From contig BSBN01000809.1 in NCBI GenBank assembly GCA_027924645.1, positions 48,142,001 through 48,206,000 of the forward strand: a stretch of 64,000 nt of DNA, written 5' to 3'. A program made the translations under genes and the position numbers. Positions 23,468 through 34,417 of the stretch are shown piece by piece. Source of the stretch: Cunninghamia lanceolata (Eukaryota > Streptophyta > Pinopsida > Cupressales > Cupressaceae). Each line of letters starts with the position of its first letter. Position 1 is the first letter of the stretch. The notes below the pieces were generated by a model. It was not told the DNA's origin. It made no database searches and saw only the letters and a program-made list of their open reading frames with translations.

Positions 23468-25221
23468 CGATGGGGCCCTATAGGTAAGTATCTCTAACTC
23501 TTTATCTCTCTCATGATGTGCTTCCCCATGATGTGTTATGTGTTGTTTAAGCCCCCGAGGATGACCCTTGACTCTCTTGTAAGGTCCAGCATACCAAGAG
23601 ACCACCTCTATTGTGACCTTCTTCTATTTGTATCATCATTCTTCCATATTGCCTCTCTCTCTCTAATTTCATTGTTGTGTGTTGTGTCTTACGGACATAG
23701 CGTTGTGGTTGGTGACTTGGGGGCACCCTCCTACATGACTGTCCCTAAGACACTTGCTTCTCCTCTCTTATTTATTGTTTCCCTTCCTCTAGTGTTTCCA
23801 CCTAGCGAGCGGATGACAACAAACATTTATACTGATGCCGACCTAGTGTCCCTTTATAGAGAAATCAAAAGATGGACTTAGTTCCTAATATGACGATGGG
23901 GTTGTATATCTTATTCGACGCTTGGCTAGTGGAAGCACTTGTGCTTTCCGCGTAGTGAATTTGATGATGTTTTCTATCACATTTACAAACCTTAACAACA
24001 CTATTGCTCTATGCACCTTTGTTTGTCTTTGAATCTAGCCTCGGCGGTACTCGATTCGGAGAGCTTTGTGATATAGCCCCATAGTTATCCTCGAACTCTG
24101 ATTTCATTGTATAACCTTCGCTCTTTATGTGGTTAATCATATGCATTGATGTTGATGTTTATAATGATCTTGTAGACACTAACATGTTTCTTGCAGGGAT
24201 GTGTTTATGGGAACATTTGCCAATCGTAAAGTACATGTCACCTCTGGGGGGCATGGGATTTGCGAAAGTCAGTGTTCCCTTGTGTGTTTTCTTCCTACCT
24301 TAACATGCTTGATATTGATAACTGATATCAATCACCTTAAGGTGGGGGCATATATAAGGTAAGTTGTCTGTTGTAGATGTTAGCTATGTGCTTGTCCTCA
24401 GGTGCAGTTTAAAGACCAGTGCGATGAGTGCTTCTTGCATTCTGAGTTTATTTGCAATCAATCAATCACTCATGTAAGCCCTCTATAGAGGTGGGATATT
24501 GTGCATATCCTTTTCATCTTAAGCCCTTTGCGGAGGCAGGGATGGCGTATTTCTCGAAGCAGATTGCATGTTCTTGTCATTTTCAAAAGTCCTTTGTAGA
24601 GGAGGGGAGTGGTTCTGTGACTAACTCAACCCTTAAACGTGTTTTTAGTGATTGTTGTGGCGAAGCCCAATCGTCGATGTGTGCCTGAGATGGTGTTGGA
24701 CCTAGAAATAGGTACACTCTATTGCTTGTCTACCATGTTTTCTCCATGTCTTCACGTGTGTGTGTGTTTTGTCGTGCTTGTTTTGTGTGGCATGTTTGCT
24801 GCCCCATATGCAGTCTAAAGACTTGCTGGATGAGTGCATCCTGCATTTTGGGAGGTTTTGTGTGTGTTGCATGTGTGTGGCCCCATATATGCAGTCTAAA
24901 GACTAGCACAATGAGTGCTTCCTGCATTATGGGAGGTTTGTTTACTTTCCAGTACATGCATCTACATTTCATATATATAAGAAAGAGAAAAGAAAAGATA
25001 TCATTTCTGTCTTCCATGCATTAATGTGTCTTCTATGCATTGACTGTCTTCTCTGTGTTCTATGTGACTATAACTGTCTTCTCTGTGTTTTGCATGCTTG
25101 TTACTGTCTTCTATGTGATTGGCATGTCTTCTTCATGCTTGATGTGTTTGTTGTGTTTGTGACCTTATTTTAATGCATGTATTAGCCTCACGTTTATACA
25201 TACATTAAAGTGGGGGCTAAA
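23468..25221 (+). repeat. Conserved non-coding 3' region of element B and polypurine tract
   Basis: Homologous to the same regions of A and C, beginning GGCCCTATAG|GTAAGTATCTC at about 23473. It carries the CAGTCTAAAGACT...GATGAGTGC units (about 24405, 24810 and 24890) and ends with TTAAAGTGGGGGC before the LTR. Confidence 0.7.
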
Positions 25222-26482
25222 TGTAATGTCAGAAAATGTCCCCTTGGGGGCTTTTCTCTCATAAGGTTTAACTCCTGGGTCTTTAGCATGCATTTAGGAC
25301 ATCTTAGTTCATATTTTGACACCCCAATGGAATGAGACCTAGGTTCCATGGCAAATTGGACCTAGGTGGACCCCTTGAGCTATACCTTGCCCAAAATAGG
25401 GGGGAGGACTTGGGCCCCCATGCCCTAGTCTTGCCCTATTTTGGGGCAGCCCTAATTTCTGGGTGTTGGTTTGTGACCGTTATTAGGTCCCCTTGTTGAC
25501 ACGATAAGTTTGAATTTTGAAAATCTTGGTGGGAGTGTTTGTAGTTGCATATATAAACATGCTTAGGCATTCATTTGTAAACTAGAGAGATTTCAATTAG
25601 ATGATTACAAGCAACCTATTGTGTTCTCAAGGTGATTCAAGGCTTCTATTGTGTTGCAAGAGCAGACTTGTATGTTTTGTGTGTTGATATTTGCAAATTT
25701 GAGCATCAATTTCCTCATGGCATGAAGAGCATCTTCCTCCCATGAGAGCTTCATTACAAGGTGACATAATATTGTGTTTTCATCATTGATTGCTTTGGTT
25801 TTTACCTCTGCCTCACAAGGGCACACACTCTTTGTCTAACAATGGTGTTTGGAAACTTAAGTGTCCTCTGGGGCTTGACTGAGGCAAGCCTCTAAATGCC
25901 ACAACCCCCAAACCAAGTCTTCTAATTGCAGGTTTCAAGTGTCACATGTGGGAAAAGTGGAGTTGTATGAAGGATTGGAAGACATCAAGGATTCAGGATC
26001 TGAAGAAAAGTAGGACACATAAGCACTTCCAAGACTTGGGCGCTCGCTCTAGTGTCCTCTACAGATAGATTTCTAAAAATAGAAGTTACAGGGTTGATCA
26101 ATGTTAGAAGGAGGTCTAGATTCCATGAAGAAACTAGCACCTTGGACTTTGGCCCCCGCTCCAGTGTCCCCGACTATTCCGCTTTGGAACCCCAAAAATA
26201 GGTATTCTGTGATTTGGTATTTTACTCCTATCTGCAAGGGCTTTTTCCGTCATTCGTCAGTTTGTTGTCGTATTTGCATAATTAGGGTTTTAATGGTTAA
26301 TTAGGCATAAGAGAAGGAAAATTAATAATTTAATTCTCTAATCCAAGTTTTCCTATATTTGTAAGTGATCTAGGGTATGATAGTGCTCGCCACTCGACCC
26401 TAGATCCTTGAATGTATAGAGGGAAGGTAGATTTAAACATCTAAACACTAAAACATTAACAAATCCAATTTTCCTCTAAACA
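25222..26482 (+). repeat. 3' LTR of element B
   Basis: TGTAAT...CTAAACA, 1261 bp, followed directly by the CAAAT duplication. Confidence 0.92.
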
Positions 26483-26487
26483 CAAAT
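26483..26487. other. Target-site duplication CAAAT (right) of element B
   Basis: Exact copy of 11177-11181, directly after the B 3' LTR. Confidence 0.9.
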
Positions 26488-26654
26488 GTTGGCATGGTGT
26501 CACACATGTGTTTAAGTCTTTGCATTTCAATTTGTTCCTCAAGGTATGCATCATTATTTACAAGGCTCTCATGATCATTAGAACTAGGAGGGGCCTCTCA
26601 AATTATGATTTTAGGCTTATGATTGGGCGTAGGCTTGCTAATGATTAAGACCAT
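26483..26654 (-). pseudogene. Element Z coding region, part 1 of 3 (N-terminus)
   Basis: The minus strand has an ATG at 26654 followed by codons reading MVLIISKPTPNHKPKIII, a TGA near 26600, then EAPPSSNDHESLV and LEEQIEMQRLKHMCDTMP. The last codons run into the CAAAT duplication and continue at 11176 after element B is removed. Upstream is only GATTAGG-type low complexity, so this ATG is the likely original start. The domain is not recognised; the helical LEEQIEMQRLK run is typical of a retrotransposon structural protein. Confidence 0.55.
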
Positions 26655-27036
26655 TTTGACTAGTGATGATTATGACTAGGATGATGGTTTGGTATGATTA
26701 GGATAAGTGATTGAGTGATTAAGATATAAGTAAGATGAGGTTGATTGAGATTAGATGACTTGGATTGGTTAGGGTTTTGACTAGGATGACTAAGATGGTG
26801 GTGATTAGATGAAAGAGGTGATTAGGGTTTGATTAGGATGACTTGGATATGATTAGGAGAATGATTAGAATGATGTTGATTGGATTAGAAAGGGGATGAT
26901 GATGTCTAATGATTAGGGTAGATAGAATATGGTCAAGAATGATATGATTGGATGAGGTGATTAGGATGAAAATGATAAGGAAGATTTTGTAAGAATGATA
27001 GGATAGGAGGAAGGTTGAATGACAGGATGAAACAAT
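26655..27036 (-). repeat. Low-complexity part of the Z leader
   Basis: Degenerate GATTAGGATGATTAG-type simple sequence without coding signal. It continues at 32171 after insertion D is removed. Confidence 0.5.
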
Positions 27037-30000
27037 GATCAGTTGTCATGATAATCCAATAGTCTAATCAGGACTGTCAAATCATCATGACAAGTGAATT
27101 TCAATGACAAGAAATCAAATAGTCAATGAGAGATAGTTGATCTAAACTAGTTTTATCTTTTAGAGTTATAAGACAATTTGATTATTCAAATGATCATAAT
27201 TAAAAGCAAGAAAGAAAGGTATTCATTTGAACTGCCATTTCATATCATATTTGGAACATACATTCAAGTTTCAGTTATTCTATCCTATGCATTGATTGAA
27301 AAGAAACATACATAAACTAACTGCATAAGGTAAATTAACTGATCATATTTAAAAGAAGTGTTTACATGTGTCCCACACAAGCTGTGGGAGTGACTAAACT
27401 AAGCAATGCAGACATATGCAAGATATAGATCTGATGATAAAAGGAGATAGAAATAACACATGAGAATATTAAATATCCATCATTGCCTGAAAGCAAGGTT
27501 GATGTCCTTTGTTGACGACTAATCTTTATATCTTCATCTTTAGCTCCAGTCATATCAAGTGAACCTACAAAAAAATTGGGGAAAATCCTATTAGAAGCTC
27601 CAAATATTTAGGACTATCATATGCTTTTATCAAACAGACATATCAACTTGCCACATCATGCATTTCATATGAAAGAATCAAATCAGACATGTGCCATAAA
27701 TCAAAACATTATGAGGAAGATCAATCAACTCCATAAGGTATGTTTTTATGCTAACTTGTTTGTTCATTGTTCAGGTATAGGAAAAGTAATGTTGCTGATT
27801 TGAATACATTAAAACATGTGGAGAAAATGTGGCTCCCACAAGGGTTGAGCCCAGCATGTTCCCTTATTCATTTGAAAGAATATCAGATTACAAAACATAT
27901 AATGCACTTTTCAAAGAGTTACTATGCATTAGAACAGTCAACTTGAAAAGGAGGTGCAGTCATGGAAAGGTATTCTTCTTAATTTCTATCATAATTGAAG
28001 TATCTTTCTGCTATCGACATAAGTATGGCAGTCATCTATATAGAGGAAGAACCATCATAGAACAACAATAGCAGCCTTCATGAAGACTTCATAGTCTTTT
28101 CTTCTTTCTTCATCAAAAGCATCAATGTTATCTAGTTCAGGCATATAGGTGGCTTATCAGATAAGAGAAGTGTATCTAAAGAAATAAATGGAGCAGCAGT
28201 CCCTATAGGAATACAGTCACAAGGGAAACCATATTCAACTCACTGTATAGTAGCCATAAAGAAACTCTCAGGATAGTCATATCACTCATGACGGTGATAA
28301 TATCAAGGAGGAAGCAGTTGGTAAATCAAGAACAAAGTCCTTAAATGATAAGGTACAGTTTCAGACTCTTCATGACAGCCTTGTAGTCTAGACTTGTAGT
28401 CTTGCTTTGTAGTCTTGCCTTGTAGTCTTGCAAAGGTCAACAAAGAGCAGTCAAAAAGACATATAGGGAACAATGTCACAGTATGCTCATACCATAGTCT
28501 GATAAGGATGGTATAGGCAACATTAATACTATTTGAACATTAACCATCTTGACCTTTGAAATGCATAAGATAGTCATATAATAGCTAAGAACAATGAGAA
28601 GCATCTATCATTTATGATGCATAGAATAAAAGAGCTACATAGACACTAATGAATGCACATACTAACATGTTACATGAATAGTTATAACATCTGTGTTATA
28701 GTGCTACAAATGAAAAGAAGAGATAAATAGAATTGTCACATATTGGACAAGAGATCTCCTTCAACCAACAAATGAGATGTCATATTCATATGAAGGAGCA
28801 AGCTATACAAGGGACAACATTAATGAAGTATATATGCCATGAAAAGATCAAAGGATATACCCATGACAGGTAAATGTACATAAGTAAGGAATGCTGGGAC
28901 AAATTATACAGGTACATATTCATGTATGAATATATGCATTTCCAAGCTATAAGAGCAGATACAGTACTTATGTCTATAGTGAATGAAAAGTATCAGATAA
29001 GTATATGTCAAATGTACACCAAGGTATCTTATCCGTGAATAGATGTATACACATTATCAAAAAGGTGCAAGAGAATAAATTTAAGTACATACTCAGAATG
29101 ATTGCTAAGGAAGGTTTCATGATGCATGCACAGTATGACAATTAGGTTTTGAATCTCCATAGCATAACAAATCAAGGAGAATATTGTAATAGTAGGTCAT
29201 ATTAAGTATAGGTAGTGGTTTGAAGATATATGAAGAATTTGCTAGCAAAATTAAAGAAGGCTATTAAATAAGAAATAGCATTTTCTTCATAATTTTCACA
29301 AAGAAGAGGTTTCTGTATGTACAATATGAGATACCCATCTCAAATCTTCAAGCCTTTGTTTCATTTTTTTCTTCTGATAAAATGATAACTACAAAAAGAA
29401 GAGAGAGCATAGCCATGACAAAAAGTAAACTTGATATACAAAAAATTGAAACCCTCATTTCACATTTTATATATAGTGGAGGAAAGTTACACAGAAATAA
29501 AGAATGAGCATGGCCATGACAGATGAAGGCCATTTTTGTGCAAAAAGGAAGAAGCCCATCTCATAATCAGCAAACCCTCATTGTTTTTTGCACTTATAAC
29601 TAAGAAAAAGATATGCACATCCACGGCTACAACTAAGGGGTCATTTTTTATTAAGAAAATGTGATACCCACTTCATTTTTGTAGAGAGCCCTTATTATTT
29701 TTCTGTCACAGAGAAAAAGGAATCATACACAGAAAAATGCTATAAGAGGAATTAAGAACTCACCTCATATGTTTGCAGAAGAAGGAGAACATAGCTGGCC
29801 GTGACCTTTTTTAAGGGTTTTACATAGGAGTTACAAGCCAAAGACACATACACAGAAAGATTTGATCAAGAGTTGTAATGCACAAAATACTCAGTTGCGG
29901 CTAGATAGAGAGAAAGAAACTACAAAAGATAAAGAAAGTACTAGTCAAAACTAAAGAGATGGTGATTACCTTGTTCCTATGCTTGTTTTTAACATATAAA

Positions 30001-32165
30001 TGCCAGAGATTCGACCACAAGGCCCAAGGAAATGAAGGAGATATGCCAAAGAGTATCAAACCCTAGTCGGCCATGGTGAAGTTGCAGAGTGAACAAGATA
30101 GAATACAAAATGAAATTGAGATAACTTTTAGGGTTTCCCATTGCTTTTGTTTGATGGAACCTTCCTTTCATTTTTTGTTTTGAATTAACAAAATAAAACA
30201 TCATTACCTTATCTGAATGCACATGTGGTCAAGAATTCAGGATTGAAGATGCCTAGTGACCATGAGTTGAAAGGGCCAACAACACATAATATTTATGCAT
30301 TTGATTTTAAGAGTTAATGGTCGACATCATAAGAGGACAAGGCTTATGCCTTATAAACTTTCAAGCATTTTATTTCCTATGTAGTTGACTATGGTATTGT
30401 CGAGTTTGCCTCCTTTAGAAATTCATGCATGGCCGATTTATGCCTTTACTATTCTTTTTGCAAACATAAATGATCTCAAGGATGCCTTATTATCATGCAT
30501 GTGGTCCAGAGTCAAAGATTCTCCCACTTTATACATGGTGCATTACTTAAAACCTTATATATTCCAAATGTATAGAAAGATCAAAACAAGAATCATATGA
30601 GGATAAGGTAAGTTTTGCAAGGTAGCAGAACATGTGAAGACAAGATATGCATGCAAGAGGATGGCATTGTGAATAGGGTTGATTTTTGGCATGATGGTGT
30701 TTGTATAGAAAGACAAGTGGTATTTTTGCAAGGCATGAAGACATAAGGCAGGGTATATTATTTTTTTCCTTAGTGCATGTGGAGTAATAAGGGTGATATT
30801 TTGTGCCTTAGTGCATGTATCATGCAACTAGGAGTTTTTCTTGCATGGAGACATAACGAGATTTTTGTTTTCTCTCAAGTCCTATTTTGCATCAAATTAT
30901 GCAAATTAGGCAAGTCTAATTGGAGAGATAAGGTATTTATTTTCTCTTTCATCCATCATGCATGTTTTTTTCAACTAAATCAATGTAAGTGAATAATAAA
31001 GTAATATTCTACAAATTACTTTATTATTTTTCACAAGTTGTAAAATCATAAAAATAATGCAAAATGTAACCAATAGTAAAGTAATTATTACTTAAATACT
31101 TTATTATTCACTCACATCAATTTTCCAATGCAAAATCATGCAAAATAGATGAGTTGAGTTAACTAAGGTCATTTAGAGACTTTTTACATGATTTGAGGAG
31201 TTTTGATCAACTCCTTGGTCAAATATATGGAGAAGATCAACTTGGAGCTATTTTTGCTCAATTTGTGATAGTTTGGACCCTTATTTTTAGGGATTTCTTG
31301 GTGTTCTCATGGATCACCTTAGAGAGCTTATTTTTAGAGAGGCAATTAGCTGCAGTTCTATTTTTCATGCCTCTTGGAGAGAGCAAGCTATATATTGTAA
31401 ATCAAAACCTAGTTTTTGATATTTCTTACATTCTTATCTCTTTTACACATTGAAAGACAAAAGGTTTTGTAACTCATTTTTTGAGTTCTTGTCTTTTCGC
31501 TCTTTACACTTTGAGAGAGAAAGAGGTTTTGTAACTCATTGATTATAGATTTTATAGAGATTACAGCAGGTTATAGGTTCCATTTTCTTGTCTCTCATGT
31601 AATATTTTCCTTTATTTTTCTTTGAAATCAAGTGTTTGCCTTTCCATTAATGCTACTTGTATGGATGATTTGATGAAATTTTAATGTGTTTAAATATCAA
31701 AACCTTTAAAATTATTCTTATTCTTACTTGCAAGTGTTAAGCATAGTGATATCACAGGTCTTAGGTTGTGTGACTGAAATCTTTTCTTTCATGTTGTGAA
31801 AAAAACCTTTTCCTTCATAAAGAAGATAATTTCCAACCTTCCTTAGAAACATTTATGTGATCATTTTGCCAAAGTGGTCTGTGTGGGTAAGATTTCTGAG
31901 ATCTATTGTGAATCAGATTTGCATTTTTTCCATCATTATTAAGTGCATCACCAACTTTTACAGTTTTTATTACCTTAGAGATTCCTTCTTACCCTTTTTC
32001 CAAACCAAAAAAAATCACAGTTTCAAACTGAATATTTTAAGGGAACCACCCCATAATCTGGAGGTTCAAACTCAATATAGGTTACACACAGCCTGAGTTT
32101 GTCCCCATGTTTTGAAGGATTGCAAAGTTTCACAACTTTGCATAAGGGTGCAATCCTCATCGACA
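27037..32165. mobile_element. Insertion D: unclassified 5.1 kb non-coding insertion in Z
   Basis: Both sides of this segment are the same kind of GATTAGG low-complexity Z sequence, and ACAAT occurs directly at both edges (27032-27036 and 32166-32170), as a 5-bp duplication would. The right end, about 31380-32165, looks like an LTR end (a TATA-like CTATATATTG near 31390 and several GGTTTTGTAACTCATT repeats near 31465 and 31525). I could not find a second copy of that end, a primer site or any retrotransposon protein. It could be a very long solo LTR or a large non-autonomous element. The exon-like frame at 27362-27553 is not recognised. Confidence 0.45.
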
Positions 32166-32170
32166 ACAAT

Positions 32171-32562
32171 TACAAGTAGGATGATTAAGATGTGATGATT
32201 GGATGACAAGGATGATTAGGGTCTTGATTTAGGATGACTTGGTTTAGAATGAATGTGTTGGAAAAAATGTTTAGAATGTCTTACAGTCTTTATGTGTTTG
32301 GTGTTTATAGCTTGATGTGGTAATTTGTAAACAAATGATTACACATGTACACACATGAATCACTCACGCAAGACAATAAGCAAGTTTGACTTTTGAAATT
32401 TTAAGAATGTGATCATTAAGCAAGAACATGAAGAAGACACATCAACAAGCCCTAGATTAGTCAAATAGGTATGGTCAATTAGGTCCTAGTCTAGGATGCA
32501 CAAGGTTGACTAAGGATGTGAAATGAAAGTAAAATCCTGCCACATAGTTGGGACAAAGGGGT
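32171..32562 (-). repeat. Z leader segment between insertions D and E
   Basis: Low-complexity GATGATTAGG sequence followed by non-coding sequence up to the AACCC duplication of E. No gene seen. Confidence 0.45.
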
Positions 32563-32567
32563 AACCC
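32563..32567. other. Target-site duplication AACCC (left) of element E
   Basis: Matches 40066-40070 exactly at the other edge of E. Confidence 0.88.
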
Positions 32568-34077
32568 TATTGGAATGCACCGAACAACTAAGAGGGGGGG
32601 TGAATCAGTTGTCCCAAAAACTTAAACACTTTTGCATTTAAACACTAATCACTTGTCCACATATATTATGATTAAACAATGAATGCATGAAATCAGAAAC
32701 TTAAACACAGATGCAACATTAAACATAAGAGACTAGATTTTTACATGGAAAACCTGAAGGTGGGGAAAAACCAAGAAGAGGATTAGCTCTCAAAATATAT
32801 TACAATCTTTGAAAAATGATGTTCAGGCTTGGTCACTCCATGAGCCTAGCACATATTGGCTCACTCCCATGAAGTACAACTAGGTTTAGCAGGCTCACTG
32901 CCTAAACCCTAAACCTAGAAAGATTACAATAAGGGCTGTTAAACCCTACTAGCGGCTCACTACCAAGATCACCATCTTCTTCATGTCTGAGATTAATACA
33001 TTGAAGTACAATAGTTCATCTGCTTTGCTTTGCCTTTCCACTTCTTTTCCTTATTTTCCCATCTTCACACAAGGACACCTTTTCCACGACTCAATTACAA
33101 GTATTTATACACTTCATCAACCTTGGAATGATCATCAAGGTCGGCACTACAATCATCAACCATTGGAACAATCTACAAGGTCGGCATTACAAACATTTAC
33201 AAAATAGGTCTTGACCTAATACAAAATTATGCTAAGGAATTGTAGTATAGATGTATGCGGATCATGCCATGCCTTAGTTGGGACTCAAACACGATCTTCC
33301 ATGCCACAACATGCTTCCATAATCTTCAAGGGATCTCTGCAATTACTAGAATTAACCAAGTCAGCTAAGGCTGGTTACACACTACGTTATCTGGGAAAAA
33401 TCTTCAAACACGATCTCAATTCCTTAATGCAGACCAATGTAAAGGTAGAAACATGATCAGGAGGTATCCACAAGCACGTTGAAATCACTAGGAGAAACCA
33501 CACAAACTCAAACCACTTTATTCATGAGATTCTTCACACCAGAGTACATGAACTTCACTATCTTTGATTGTCATAAAAGAAAGATAGCTTGCGAACCACC
33601 AAAACATGAACCACTACAATTGTAGGCAATTATCATCATCCTAGACTTCCCTCTAGAACCACAGAGCAAAATACTTTAATGCAAAGGAATGCGGAGTAAA
33701 ATACTTTCTCTCAGGCACTAGTGAATAATCAAAAAAGTAGGTTTTACTTTGGTGAATTTAACTCACTCAAATCTTCATACCAGAGGCTCAAACTCAGGAT
33801 TTAGCATCTTCAGCCATGCTTCTAAATAACTTCCAATCTGCATACCACGTTCTTTAATTAGTAAGAAATGCAGAGCAATCTTCTGGACTGTTCTTCAGTA
33901 TGCAGCTCAATGCGATTCACTATTTACTTTCTGATTATTCCGGAGGGGCTAATTTTCTCAATATCCTCAACATATAAAGCTTCTAAACAAATAGAAAAAT
34001 AGGCTATAGTTGACACCAATGACAACAAAGATATGTTGACATCAATGACAACACCGATTAGGCAAATACTTGTAACA
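32568..34077 (-). repeat. 3' LTR of element E
   Basis: About 1.5 kb, matching 38543-40065. Its outer end reads TATTGGAATG in place of TGTTGGAATG. Its inner end TGTTACAAG (minus) adjoins the polypurine tract. Open frames here (32983-33207, 33229-33456) also occur in the other LTR as broken frames and are not genes. Confidence 0.92.
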
Positions 34078-34127
34078 ATCTCCCCCTTTGTCATTGATGC
34101 AACATATAATGTGAAAAATTGTAGCAG

Positions 34128-34210
34128 TCATCAAGACAAGATTCTCTCCCCATCTCTTTACATGTCGGCACTCATCAAGACAAGATTCTCCCCCTATCTC
34201 TTTACACATC
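34128..34210. repeat. 44-bp tandem duplication in the E 3' non-coding region
   Basis: TCATCAAGACAAGATTCT begins at 34128 and again at 34172, each followed by a near-identical pyrimidine-rich stretch. It lies between the pol stop and the polypurine tract. Confidence 0.7.
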
Positions 34211-34417
34211 TGTACTCTTTTCCTCTGAGTTTTTCACATGATTTCTCTCCCCCTTTGACATTAATGGCAAAGGGCACATACTTGCAATCTTTTGTTCTGA
34301 TCCAATCTCTCTTCTAAACTCTTTGACTACTCCCCCTGAGAAGTAGCCCTAAAAGCATCAATCCAGATCTAGAGAAGGGACTCTAGGCACCACCAGACTG
34401 ATGCACTCTTGTGCATT

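Larger units (their letters stand above)
11182..26482 (+). mobile_element. Element B: non-autonomous gypsy-type LTR element, interrupted by element C
   Basis: The outer span is 15301 bp; without C it is about 7.5 kb. LTRs are 11182-12442 and 25222-26482. The leader starts with the TGGTGAACCC primer site, breaks off at 12612 where C is inserted, and resumes at 20401 with TTACTAAATTGCATC, exactly the sequence that follows in the uninterrupted leader of A (about 4919). The coding cassette is 21689-23467. The 5-bp TSD is exact. No reverse transcriptase or integrase is seen. Confidence 0.92.

Noticed and set aside
27362..27553. Possible exon on the minus strand (MTGAKDEDIKISRQQ) behind a CAG-like acceptor
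   Set aside because: Only one exon-like piece with no partner exons, inside insertion D and of no recognised family. Too weak to call a gene.
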